This document shows, in pieces, positions 11,387 to 24,315 of a stretch of DNA of 64,000 nucleotides. The stretch is from Trifolium pratense (taxonomy: Eukaryota > Streptophyta > Magnoliopsida > Fabales > Fabaceae): NCBI RefSeq assembly GCF_020283565.1, contig NC_060061.1:806001-870000 (forward strand). Reading direction: 5' to 3'. The notes beneath the pieces are model-generated. The model was not told the DNA's origin and did not search any database. It saw nothing but the letters and a program-made list of their open reading frames with translations. Made by a program: the position numbers and the translations under genes. How positions within the stretch are numbered: the stretch's first letter is position 1; each line of letters starts with the position of its first letter.

Positions 11387-12877
11387 TAGTTGTGATTGTG
11401 CTTGATGCTCGGGTTAATACCCTAAATACGAAATAAACATCATATTAATTGTTCGTCTTTTAAATTTCCTATGGCTAGATATCTTTTAGGGTTGGTATCA
11501 CGGGTGGTAACCAAAAAGATTTGTTTTTTAAGGAAATTTATGAATTATCAATCGTGAAAGTGATTTTATATTCTCATCCGTGTAAATACTTATGTCAGTT
11601 TTCATGTTTAAGTGTTTAACTGTATGTTGAATGGAATAGATCCGCACACATAGTTCAGTCTTTAACTTTATGAACAATTGTATCAGGTCAAGGATGTTGC
11701 TCCAGGGATTTCAAAGTATATGATGTGTGTTTCAAAATGCATATGTTTGTAGATTTGTGATCCTCTTGCTTTCATTTTGTTCACTTAGTTCTGCAAACCA
11801 TTGTCGTCATTGATACATTAACTGCTATTGGCGGTTACAGAGAGAAAGAAAATGAGTACACATAATATGTTGGGCATTGTTTTAAATGATATACTTCAGA
11901 CGGTCACACCCTCACAAGAAGATTGGGAGATACGGGTTGCAATTATTAATGATTTTCGAAGCACTGCTGAATCTGTGGAAAGCCTGAGAGGTAAACTTCT
12001 AAAGGTTTTATTTCTGCCCCTTCAAATGTATTTGAATTTGAGTTGTTTAACACTAGAGATAAGCAAGGAAAAAGGGTTAGTAAATGTATTGATACCTCTG
12101 GAACATGGTAGTTAAAATCTCGATTTGAATTATAAAATCCCACAACTTTACAATAATGCTTGCCCTCAGCGATTATGAGTATACAAATAATCCTATTTTG
12201 GCTGAATAGGGTGGAATTGCCTTTGTTAGTCGTTGAATCGCATAGTCTACGATCTTTAAAACGCTTATGCGATTATGCTAATGAATGAATTTATATTTAT
12301 ATAAGGATTTGAAATGTGATTTAAGGTTTTAATTATCTTACTTGTGAGCTATGCTTATGAAATTAAATTTACACAAGTATTTCAAGTGATTTAAGGTTTT
12401 CTTTGTCTCACTAATACTATTTTATATGCATATATGTATATCAGTTTTATGAATTTTGTATAATCTTACGATTAATGTTACAGTTACGATTCCATGATTT
12501 TACTTCTTTCCCATTTTGCGTAATAAAATACCTTGCTCTCGATTTTAACTACCTTGCTCTGGAATGAAATATAAACCAAAGGATCCAAAAAGTAAAATAA
12601 AATTTGGACCAAATGCATTTGACTTTTAGGATCCTTTTGGTTTGTATTTCATTCCGTAAGGGATATATTATAATGTCTATGCATAAGTATTTTGGCTGGT
12701 TTGAACCTTAAAAGCTTATGACTAATCTAATGTAGCTTTTCCAGGACCAACTAAAAACATGTTTTCTGTATATGGTGAACAAAGATCCATGCAGACACTA
12801 ATTATATTATACTCATAATTGAATATACAAGATTCATTAGTGAGCAAATAGTTTTTCTTTCAGACATGAAATTTAAG
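11387..12877 (+). pseudogene. truncated HESO1 duplicate (5' flank, exon 1, part of intron 1)
   Basis: Matches window positions 1 to about 1547 with scattered substitutions. Exon 1 at 11852-11990 still has its ATG and an AG/GT donor; it differs from the intact gene at a few codons (for example H for P at residue 4, Q for R at 16, F for L at 35). Homology stops just after ATGAAATTTAAGA near 12877, before the exon 2 acceptor, and the sequence switches to an RNL intron. It lacks the catalytic exons and the intron 1 SINE, and carries about 170 bp of intron that the first copy lacks. Confidence 0.85.
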
Positions 12878-13741
12878 ACTTAAATAGACTTAAATTTGTT
12901 TTTGGAATTGTATGATGTAGTATTATTTGCTATCATATATTCATTGGCATTTCTTGCTCTGAGCAGTAGTGGCTACAACAGTTACTGAATTGGGCAATGG
13001 AAAGCCAAAGTTCTATTCTACTCGTGATAATCTCTTTTTGCATAAAATGGCGATTACCAACAAATCACGTGTGGTTGTTCTCAACAAGGTGAACATTTAG
13101 TATTTAAATAGGCGTTCTTTATTATTCAACTTCTATAAATGACTCAAGTATGATATCATTTCTTTTACACCTGCTATCTTCAAATAATTTGATATACTGA
13201 AATTAATTAGTGTTATATTAGATTTAGAAACACTAAATACCTATTGTTTTATGAAATGTGTAATTATTATGTGATTAAAATCTGATGGATTGGTATTCTA
13301 TTTATTAAGTTCTTAGAGATTTCTGGTCTGTGAGATCAGCTTTTTTTTTTGTATATAGTAATATATAATATAATAGTAAAACTTTTTGATTGAGAACCTT
13401 TATGTAAATGTAGAAAATCAGCCTCTTCCTTCTTTGCTGCCTATGATGCCTAATGCGAGGAAGGTACTGCAACTTCTGTATGCAGGGCTCTTGATGAAAT
13501 TGCGAACGTATCTATACCAGGTATGAATGTTAAGTTAGCACTATTTATTTAACTTGACATTGTGTCTCATGCTCCACATATTTGAAGAAAAGGTATTTGA
13601 TAGAAAATGATTTTTTTTTTAATGAAAATAGAAAGCCTACTTTGTTTAAAATTCTATGAAATAGACTGACCTGATGGAAAAAATAGAATGACCCTGATGG
13701 AAAAAATAGAATATCCCTGATGGAAAATATATGGTATTTGA
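12878..13741 (+). pseudogene. tRNA ligase (RNL) fragment, copy B, fused behind HESO1 intron 1
   Basis: Corresponds to about 9890-10767 of copy A: an exon-like piece at about 12967-13088 (VTELGNGKPKFYST) and one at 13414-13520 (SFFAAYDA). It shares copy A's frameshift and the in-frame TAA (13451-13453), so A and B descend from an already dead copy. Upstream exons are missing because the fusion lies in the preceding intron. It runs straight into the satellite array. Confidence 0.82.
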
Positions 13742-16700
13742 ACCTATACGTTTCGATAAATGGGAGGATGATAATACTGTGACCCTTAATGGAATGAAAA
13801 TAGAAAGCCTACTTTGTTTTAAATTCTATAAAATAGAATGACCCGATGAAAAAAATAGAATGTCCCTGATGGAAAATATATGGTATTAGAACCTATACGG
13901 TTCGATAAATGGTACGATGATGGTACTGTGACCCTTAGTCGAATGAAAATAGAAAGACTACTTTGTTTTAAATTCTATATAATAGAATGACTAGAGGGAA
14001 AAAGAAGAATGACCGTGATGGAAAAAATAGAATGTACTTAGATGGAAAATATATGGCATTTGAACCTATACGATTCAATAAATGGGATGATGATGGTACT
14101 GTGACTCTTAATCGAATGAAAATAGATTGCCTGCTGCCTACTTTGTTTTAAATTCTATGAAATCGAATGACCCGATGGAAAAATAGCATGACCCTGATGG
14201 AAAATATATGGTATGTAAGCCTATATCAGTTATAAATTCTATAAAATAGAATGACCCAACGGAAAAAATAGAATAACCCTTATGGAAAAAATATAATGTC
14301 CCTGATGGAAAATATATGGTATTTGAACCTATACTGTTCGATAAATGGTAGGATAATGGTACTGTGACCCTTAATCGAATGCAAATAGAAAGACTACTTT
14401 GTTTTAAATTCTAAAAAATAGAATGACCCGATGGAAAAAATAAAATGTCCCTGATGGAAAATATATGATTGTACTGTGACACTTAATCGAATGATAATAG
14501 AAAGCCTACTTTGTTTTAAATTCTATGAAATAGAATGACCCGATGGAAAAAATAGAATGACCCTGATGGAAAAAATAGAATGTCCCTGATGGAAAATATA
14601 TGGTATTTGAACCTATACGGTTCGATAAATGGTAGGAGGATGGTACTGTGACCCTTAATCGAATGCAAATAGAAAGACTACTTTGTTTTAAATTCTAAAA
14701 AATAGAATGACCCGATGGAAAAAATAAAATGTCCCTGATGGAAAATATGATTGTACTGTGACACTTAATCGAATGATAATAGAAAGCCTACTTTGTTTTA
14801 AATTCTATGAAATAGAATGACCCGATGGAAAAAATAGAATGACCCTGATGGAAAAAATAGAATGTCCCTGATGAAAAATTTATGGTATTTGAACCTATAC
14901 GGTTCGATAAATGGTAGTATGATGGTATTGTGACCCTTAATCGAATGAAAATAGAAAGACTACTTTGTTTTAAATTCTATATAATAGAATGACCCGATGG
15001 AAAAAATTAAATGTACCTGATGGAAAATATATGGTTTTTGAACCTATATGGTTCGATCAATGGGATGATGAAGGTACTGTGACCCTTAATCGAATGAAAA
15101 TAGAAAGCCTGCTGCCTACTTTGTTTTAAATTCTATGAAATAGAATGACCCGATGGAAAAATAGCATGACCCTGATGGAAAAATAAAATCCCGCCGATGG
15201 AAAATATATGGTATGTGATCCTATACGGTTCGATAAATGGGAGAATGATGTTGCTGTGACCCTTAATAGAATGAAAGTAGAAAGCCTACTTTGTTATAAA
15301 TTAAATGAAATAGAATGACCCGATGGAAAAAATAGAATAACCCTTATGGAAAAAATAGAATGTCCCTGATGGAAAATATATGGTATTTGAACCTATACGG
15401 TTCGATAAATGGTAGGAGGATGGTACTGTGACCCTTAATCGAATGAAATAGAAAGATTACTTTGTTTTAAATTCTATAAAATAGAATGACCCGATGGAAA
15501 CAATAAAATGTCCCTGATGGAAAATATATGGTATTAGAACCTATACGGTTCGATAAATGGTACGATGATGGTACTGTGACCCTTAGTCGAATGAAAATAG
15601 AAAGACTACTTTGTTTTAAATTCTATATAATAGAATGACCAGAGGGTAAAAGAAGAATGACCGTGATGGAAAAAATAGAATGTACTTAGATGGAAAATAT
15701 ATGGCATTTGAATCTATACGGTTCAATAAATGGGATGATGATGGTACTGTGACTCTTAATCGAATGAAAATAGATTGCCTGCTGCCTACTTTGTTTTAAA
15801 TTCTATGAAATCGAATGACCCGATGGAAAAATAGGATGACCCTGATGTAAAAAATAAAATGTCGCTGATGGAAAATATATGGTATGTAAGCCTATATTAG
15901 TTATAAATTCTATGAAATAGAAAGACCTAATGGAAAAAATAGAATAACCCTTATGGAAAAAATAGAATGTCCCTGATGAAAAATATATGGTATTTGAACC
16001 TATACTGTTCGATAAATGGTAGGATAATGGTACTGTGACCCTTAATCGAATCCAAATAGAAAGACTACTTTGTTTTAAATTCTAAAAATTAGAATGACCC
16101 GATGGAAAAAATAAAATTTCCCGGATGGAAAATATATGATTGTACTGTGACACTTAATCGAATGATAATTGAAAGCCTACTTTGTTTTAAATTCTATGAA
16201 ATAGAATGACCCGATGGAAAAAATAGAACGACGCTGATGGAAAAAATAGAATGTCCCTGATGGAAAATATATGGTATTTGAACCTATACGGTTCGATAAA
16301 TGGGAGGATGATGATCTTGTGACCCTTAATGGAATGAAAATTGAAAGCCTACTTTGTTTTAAATTCTATAAAATAGAATGACCCGATGGAAAAAATAGAA
16401 TAACCCTCATGGAAAAAACAGAATGTCCCTAATGGAAAATATATGGTATTTGAACCTATACGGTTCGATAAATGGTAGTATGATGGTATTGTGACCCTTA
16501 ATCGAATGAAAACAGAAAGACTACTTTGTTTTAAATTCTATATAATAGAATGACCCGATGGAAAAAATAAAATGTACCTGATGAAAAATATATGGTTTTT
16601 GGACCTATATGGTTCGATCAATGGGATGATGATGGTACTGTGACCCTTAATCGAATGAAAATAGAAAGTCTGCTGCCTACTTTGTTTTAAATTCTATGAA

Positions 16701-19700
16701 ATAGAATGACCCGACGGAAAAATAGCATGACACTGATGGAAAAATAAAATCCCGCCGATGGAAAATATATGGTATGTGATCCTATACGGTTCGATAAATG
16801 GGAGAATGATGTTGCTGTGACCCTTAATAGAATGAAAGTAGAAAGCCTACTTTGTTATAAATTAAATGAAATAGAATGACCCGATGGAAAAAATAGAATA
16901 ACCGTTATGGAAAAAATACAATGTCCCTGATGGAAAATATATGGTATTTGAACCTATACGGTTCGATAAATGGTAGGAGGATGGTATTATGACACTTAAT
17001 CGAATGAAAATAGAAAGACTACTTTGTTTTAAATTCTATAAAATAAAATGACCCGATGGAAAAAATAAAATGTCCCTGATGGAAAATATATGATTGTACT
17101 GTGACACTTAATCGAATAATAATAGGAAGCCTACGTTGTTTTAAATTCTATGAAATAGAATGACCCGATGGAAAAAATAGAATGACCCTGATGGAAAAAA
17201 TAGAATGTCCCTAATGGAAAATATATGGTATTTGAACCTATACGGTTCGATAAATGGTACGATGATGGTACTGTGACCCTTAGTCGAATGAAAATAGAAA
17301 GACTACTTTGTTTTAAATTCTATATAATAGAATGACCAGAGGGAAAAAGAAGATTGACCATGATGGAAAAAATAGAATGTACTTAGATGAAAAATATATG
17401 GCATTTGAACCTATACGGTTCAATAAATGGGATGATGATGGTACTGTGACTCTTAATCGAATGAAAATAGATTGCCTGCTGCCTACTTTGTTTTAAATTC
17501 TATGAAATCGAATGACCCGATGGAAAAATAGCATGACCCTGATGTAAAAAATAAAATGTCGCTGATGGAAAATATATGGTATGAAAGCCTATATCAGTTA
17601 TAAATTCTATGAAATGGAAAGACCTAATGGAAAAAATAGAATAACCCTTATGGAAAAAATAGAATGTCCCTGATGGAAAATATATGGTATTTGAACCTAT
17701 ACTGTTCGATAAATGGTAGGATAATGGTACTGTGACCCTTAATCGAATGCAAATAGAAAGACTACTTTGTTTTAAATTCTAAAAATTAGAATGACCCGAT
17801 GGAAAAAATAAAATGTCCCTGATGGAAAATATATGATTGTACTGTGACACTTAATCGAATGATAATAGAAAGCCTACTTTGTTTTAAATTTTATGAAATA
17901 GAATGACCCGATGGAAAAAATAGAATGACCCTGATGGAAAAAATAGAATGTCTCTCATGGAAAATATATGGTATTTGAACCTATACGGTTCGATAAATGG
18001 GAAGATGATGATACTGTGACCCTTAATGGAATGAAAATAGAAAACCTATTTTGTTTTAAATTCTATAAAATAGAATGACCCGATGGAAAAAATATAATAA
18101 CCCTCATGGAAAAAATATAATGTCCTTGATGGAAAATATATGGTATTTGAACCTATACGGTTCGATAAATGGTAGTATGATGGTATTGTGACCCTTAATC
18201 GAATGAAAATAGAAAGACTACTTTGTTTTAAATTCTATATAATAGAATGACCCGATGGAAAAAATAAAATGTACCTGATGGAAAATATATGGTTTTTGAA
18301 CCTATATGGTTCGATCAATGGGATGATGATTGTACTGTGACCCTTAATCGAATGAAAATAGAAAGCCTGCTGCCTACTTTGTTTTAAATTCTATGAAATA
18401 GAATGACCCGACGGAAAAATAGCATGACCCTGATGGAAAAATAAAATCCCGCCGATGGAAAATATATGATATGTGATCCTATACGGTTCGATAAATGGGA
18501 GAATGATGTTGCTGTGACCCTTAATAGAATGAAAGTAGAAAGCCTACTTTGTTATAAATTAAATGAAATAGAATGACCCGATGGAAAAAATAGAATAACC
18601 CTTATGGAAAAAATACAATGTCCCTGATGGAAAATATATGGTATTTGAACCTATACGGTTCGATAAATGGTAGGAGGATGGTATTATGACACTTAATCGA
18701 ATGAAAATAGAAAGACTACTTTGTTTTAAATTCTATAAAATAAAATGACCCGATGGAAAAAATAAAATGTCCCTGATGGAAAATATATGATTGTACTGTG
18801 ACACTTAATCGAATAATAATAGAAAGCCTACGTTGTTTTAAATTCTATGAAATAGAATGACCCGATGGAAAAAATAGAATGACCCTGATGGAAAAAATAG
18901 AATGTCCCTAATGGAAAATATATGGTATTTGAACCTATACGGTTCGATAAATGGTACGATGATGGTACTGTGACCCTTAGTCGAATGAAAATAGAAAGAC
19001 TACTTTGTTTTAAATTCTATATAATAGAATGACCAGAGGGAAAAAGAAGAATGACCATGATGGAAAAAATAGAATGTACTTAGATGGAAAATATATGGCA
19101 TTTGAACCTATACGGTTCAATTAATGGGATGATGATGGTACTGTGACTCTTAATCGAATGAAAATAGATTGCCTGCTGCCTACTTTGTTTTAAATTCTAT
19201 GAAATCGAATGACCCGATGGAAAAATAGCATGACCCTGATGTAAAAAATAAAATGTCGCTGATGGAAAATATATGGTATGAAAGCCTATATCAGTTATAA
19301 ATTCTATGAAATGGAAAGACCTAATGGAAAAAATAGAATAACCCTTATGGAAAAAATAGAATGTCCCTAATGGAAAATATATGGTATTTGAACCTATACT
19401 GTTCGATAAATGGTAGGATAATGGTACTGTGACCCTTAATCGAATGCAAATAGAAAGACTACTTTGTTTTAAATTCTAAAAATTAGAATGACCCGATGGA
19501 AAAAATAAAATGTCCCTGATGGAAAAAATAGAATGTCCCTGATGGAAAATATATGGTATTTGAACTTATACGGTTCGATAAATAAGAGGATGATGATACT
19601 ATGACCCTTAATGGAATGAAAATAGAAAACCTACTTTGTTTTAAATTCTATAAAATAGAATAACCCGATGGATAAAATAGAATAACCCTCATGGAAAAAA

Positions 19701-21714
19701 TAGAATGTCCCTAATGGAAAATATATGGTATTTGAACCTATACGGTTCAATAAATGGTAGTATGATGGTATTGTGACCCTTAATCGAATGAAAATAGAAA
19801 GACTACTTTGTTTTAAATTCTATATAATAGAATGACCCGATGGAAAAAATAAAATGTACCTGATGGAAAATATATGGTTTTTGAACCTATATGGTTCGAT
19901 CAATGGGATGATGATTGTACTGTGACCCTTAATCGAATGAAAATAGAAAGCCTGCTGCCTACTTTGTTTTAAATTCTATGAAATAGAATGACCCGACGGA
20001 AAAATAGCATGACCCTGATGGAAAAATAAAATCCCGCCGATGGAAAATATATGGTATGTGATCCTATACGGTTCGATAAATGGGAGAATGATGTTGCTGT
20101 GACCCTTAATAGAATGAAAGTAGAAAGCCTACTTTGTTATAAATTAAATGAAATAGAATGACCCAATGGAAAATATAGAATAACCCTTATGGAAAAAATA
20201 CAATGTCCCTGATGGAAAATATATGGTATTTGAACCTATACGGTTCGATATATGGTAGGAGGATGGTACTGTGACCCTTAATCGAATGAAAATAGAAAGA
20301 CTACTTTGTTTTAAATTCTATAAAATAGAATGACCCGATGGAAAAAATAAAATGTCCTTGATGGAAAATATATGGTATTAGAACCTATACGGTTCGATAA
20401 ATGGTCTGATGATGGTACTGTGACCCTTAGTCGAATGAAAATAGAAAGACTACTTTGTTTTAAATTCTATATAATAGAATGACCAGAGGGAAAAAGAAGA
20501 ATGACCGTGATGGAAAAAATAGAATGTACTTAGATGGAAAATATATGGCATTTGAACCTATACGGTTCATTAAATGGGATGATGATGGTACTGTGACTCT
20601 TAATCGAATGAAAATAGATTGTCTGCTGCCTACTTTGTTTTAAATTCTATGAAATTGAATGACCCGATGGAAAAATAGCATGACCCTGATGGAAAATATA
20701 TGGTATGTAAGCCTATATCAGTTTTAAATTCTATGAAATAGAATGACCCAATGGAAAAAATAGAATAACCCTTATGGAAATAATAGAATGTCCCTGATGG
20801 AAAATATATTGTATTTGAATCTATACGGTTCGATAAATGGTAGGATGATGGTACTATGACACTTAATCGAATGAAAATAGAAAGACTACTTTGTTTTAAA
20901 TTCTATATAATAAAATGACCCGATGGAAAAAATAAAATGTCCCTGATGGAAAATATATGATTGTACTGTGACATTTAATCGAATGAAAATAGAAAGCTTA
21001 CTTTGTTTTAAATTCTATGAAATAAAATGACCCGATGAAAAAAATAGAATGTGCCTGATGGAAAATATATGGTATTTGAACTTATACGGTTCGATAAATG
21101 GGAGGATGATGATACTGTGACCCTTAATGGAATGAAAATAGAAAGCCTATTTTGTTTTAAATTCTATAAAATAGAATGACCCGATGGAAAAAATATAATA
21201 ACCCTCATGGAAAAAAATACAATGTCCCTGATGGAAAATATATGGTATTTGAACCTATACAGTTCGATAAATGGTAGTATGATGGTATTGTGACCCTTAA
21301 TCGAATGAAAACAGAAAGACTACTTTGTTTTAAATTCTATATAATAGAATGACCCGATGGAAAAATAAAATGTACCTGATGGAAAATATATGGTTTTTGA
21401 ACCTATATGGTTCGATCAATGGGATGATGATGGTACTGTGACCCTTAATCGAATGAAAATAGAAAGCCTGCTACCTACTTTGTTTTAAATTCTATGAAAT
21501 AGAATGACCCGATGGAAAAATAGCATGACCCTGATGGAAAAATAAAATCCCGCCGATGGAAAATATATGGTATGTGATCCTATACGGTTCGATAAATGGG
21601 AGAATGATGTTGTTGTGACCCTTAATAGAATGAAAGTAGAAAGCCTACTTTGTTATAAATTAAATGAAATAGAATGACTCGATGGAAAAAATAAAATGAC
21701 CCTAATGGAAAAAA
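13742..21714 (+). repeat. 8-kb satellite array with higher-order structure
   Basis: Roughly 50 tandem monomers, mostly 150-175 bp with recurrent shortened variants of about 110 bp. Each has ACCTATACGGTTCGATAAATG, a GTACTGTGACCCTTAATCG block, ACTTTGTTTTAAATTCTA, and one to three GATGGAAAAAATA sub-repeats. Variant markers recur in fixed order: GACCAGAGGG-type at 13989, 15637, 17334, 19031 and 20481, giving a higher-order period of about 1.65, 1.70, 1.70 and 1.45 kb. No ORF of interest. It is bounded by RNL copy B on the left and RNL copy C on the right. Confidence 0.93.
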
Positions 21715-21716
21715 TG

Positions 21717-23232
21717 TGTGTAGCTAATAATTGTTTTACATTTTCTCTTAACCGATATTTCTATTTACTGTTCTCCGTTTGACGCTAAAGACTACATACT
21801 TAATCTTCCTTTAGCAGAGTGTTGGTTGGGAAGGTCAAGGATGAAGGTTTTACTTATCAGTATTTTATGTTCCTGTAGACAAGGTCAAGGATTATTGAGT
21901 TGGTTTCATAACGTTTGGCTACATTAGAGGTATGGTAGTTGTAGTATTGTATTTCCATACAATTTTGTAACTAGTTTTTTTTTGTTGTTGCAGTTAACTG
22001 CATACTAGTTACATGAACTTTGATTGGATTGTTTCAGTGGTGGACTTGATTTTATTGACTTGTGTGTTTCACTTAAACACTTTGGCTCTCTTTTTATGTA
22101 TGCGGGTCATGAGTGTGGAGCTTATGCAAAAAACAGTTTTGGAAATTTCTATGCCCACAAGAGATTATGTCTTTTTTTTGTCCCCTCTTTCTATTTACCT
22201 TGCTATTAATGTTTTCTCTCCTTTGTTGTGATTGATGGTCATCGGCAAATGGCAAATCAGAATAATTTTTTTTTCTAGGAATATTATTGTTGTAGTGATC
22301 CATTTCTGAATGCATTTACTTCATTATTCCACTTTATGTAACCATTTTTTTTGTTGATTATGCCTGTTTTTATTTCCGACCACCTGCAGGGCTGATGATT
22401 AAAGCGTGTAAATGATTAGCTTATGAATAATATGATAGCTTTTCAATACATGGTTTATGATCATTTTGACAGAAGTCATTCTCCCCTTCCCAGTTCCCAA
22501 CACACTTTCCAGTTCATATGGCTGTTAATTGAATTCACTGTATAACTATAAATTGATATACTGTAGTATTCTATTACTACCTTCATTTAATTTATCATTA
22601 GTTGTGTTCAAGCTGAAGAAATGAACTTTACTATTTTCTTCTCTTTCAGAGAACCCATGGAACTTTACTATTTTCTTGGATACCATGGACAGCGTCCTCA
22701 TGAAGACTATGGTAAATTCATGTGATTTTGAATATTATAGTGTTTTTAGATTCATTTGAAAAACACATTCCAAATTTCAAAATACATTACAATTTGGAAA
22801 GTAAAATTCATATTGTTATCTACAAAAGGATGACTTTTACCGAGTCAACAAAATTAGCCCAAATTTTATGTATAAAATAGACTTAAATTTGTTTTTGGAA
22901 TTGTGTGATGTAGTATTATTTCCTATCATATATTCATTGGCATTTCTTGTTTGGAGCAGTAGTGGCTACAGCAGTTATTGAATTGGGCAATGGAAAGCCA
23001 AAGTTCTATTCTACCCCTGAGATAATCTCTTTTTGCATAAAATGGCGATTACCAACAAATCACGTGTGGTTGTTCTCAACAAGGTGAACACTTGGTATTT
23101 AAATAGGCGTTCTTTATTATTCAACTTCTATAAATGACTCAAGTATGATATCATTTCTTTTACACCTGCTTTGTTCAAATAATTTGATATACTGAAATTA
23201 ATTAGTGTTACATTAGATTTAGAAGCACTAAA
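21717..23232 (+). pseudogene. tRNA ligase (RNL) fragment, copy C
   Basis: Colinear with copy A from about 8693 to 10235. Exon-like pieces: 21879-21929 (in-frame TAA replaces a Lys codon), about 22055-22150 (VSLKHFGSLFMYAGH), about 22650-22711 (partly overwritten by a second copy of nearby ACTTTACTATTTTCTT) and 22960-23083. Unlike copies A and B, the last piece keeps the open frame (STPEIISFCIKWRLPTNHVW), the form expected of functional RNL. Copy C is therefore a separate branch, dead for other reasons. Confidence 0.8.
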
Positions 23233-23659
23233 TACCTGTCGTTTAGTAGGCCTTCTCATAATTTTAACCAAAGTGAAATGGACTTGGTTTGAGTAGTTGA
23301 TTCTGATGGAAAGGGAAAAAATGGTTCTAGGTTGGGTCCGGTATTAGCTTGGGAAGATTGAAATGTGATCAACTTGACCCAATGTAGCTTTATTTTCTAT
23401 CAAATATTTTGTTTTATATTTTATTTATATATCTTAATAAGAGGAATGCTATGGACAACTTCTCAAACACACTCTTTTATATACTTGTCCATTCATTGGT
23501 CCATGTCACTGACTCATTAACCGGTAACCGGCGAAGCCTTTCTCTCCTCCACTCACGAAGTATTTTCTTACTATCACCATCAATTGATCTATGTCATGTC
23601 ATTAATTTGAGCCTCTTGGTACTGTAGCTTTTGGAAAGGTTCTGTATGTTGTGACTATG
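23233..23659. other. intergenic DNA, no gene recognised
   Basis: AT-rich, after RNL homology ends. The segment from about 23440 (GAGGAATGCTATGGACAAC) reads like one end of a MITE, but no partner terminus was found. Confidence 0.4.
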
Positions 23660-23861
23660 GGATGCAGATTTCCTGCAGTAGATTTTCACAAAGTTTTCAC
23701 ACAGTTTTAAATCTGGACCGTTGATGATAGATCAGACGGTTCAGATCAACACAGTTGAAAAATCACATGAAACAATCTCTACCACAGGTTTTTCATCGGA
23801 TGGCTGTAATGCAAAACTGCGTGGAAACTGTGTCAAAATGAACTGCAGGATATCTATTTCC
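23660..23861. mobile_element. 202-bp Mutator-type MITE
   Basis: Long imperfect terminal inverted repeats of about 48 bp (left GGATGCAGATTTCCTGCAGT; right end, reverse complemented, GGAAATAGATATCCTGCAGT, continuing into matching CACAGTTT segments). Flanked by a perfect 9-bp direct repeat GTGACTATG at 23651-23659 and 23862-23870. A 9-bp duplication with long TIRs is characteristic of Mutator-like elements. Non-coding. Confidence 0.82.
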
Positions 23862-24192
23862 GTGACTATGGAGTTTGTGAATTTCCTGGATTGAGTTTGG
23901 TAAAAAACAAGACATGTGTTCTCCAACAGGAAAAGAAAAAAGAAAAATAATAAGACACGTGTTTGATATTCCAATAATAAAAAATTAGTGTTAAAAGTTT
24001 TTGAACAGGTTGAATCCTCATCAGGTAGAGAATTTTAGAATAGAGAATTTAAATTTTAACTCGATATGTGAATAGAGCGAACTCAAACATGATCAAGCCC
24101 CTCTCCCAAAATAAAAAACTTCCAACCTAAGCCGATCCAAATGGATGTTTCAAATTTAAGTAGGTTTTATGAAGAAATCAAAATCCGATACT

Positions 24193-24315
24193 GTTGTGTG
24201 TTATTCCTCAGCTCAAGGCTGGTTTAAATAGAAAGAGTACAAAAATAAAAGGAAATAATAGATAAGCTTAGAATCTCCTAGAAATAACAAACTAGGAAAC
24301 TAAACATTTTCCAAC
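24193..24315 (-). repeat. candidate 3' LTR of the decayed copia element
   Basis: On the minus strand a purine-rich tract (CTTGAGGGGGTG) directly precedes TGTTGGAAAATG, the expected PPT/LTR junction. A TG...CA unit could end at ACACAACA (24193), but without a second LTR the length is a guess. Confidence 0.5.

Noticed and set aside
13742..21714. CRISPR-like or regulatory repeat array
   Set aside because: Plant nuclear context; monomers of 110-175 bp without unique spacers. It is satellite DNA.
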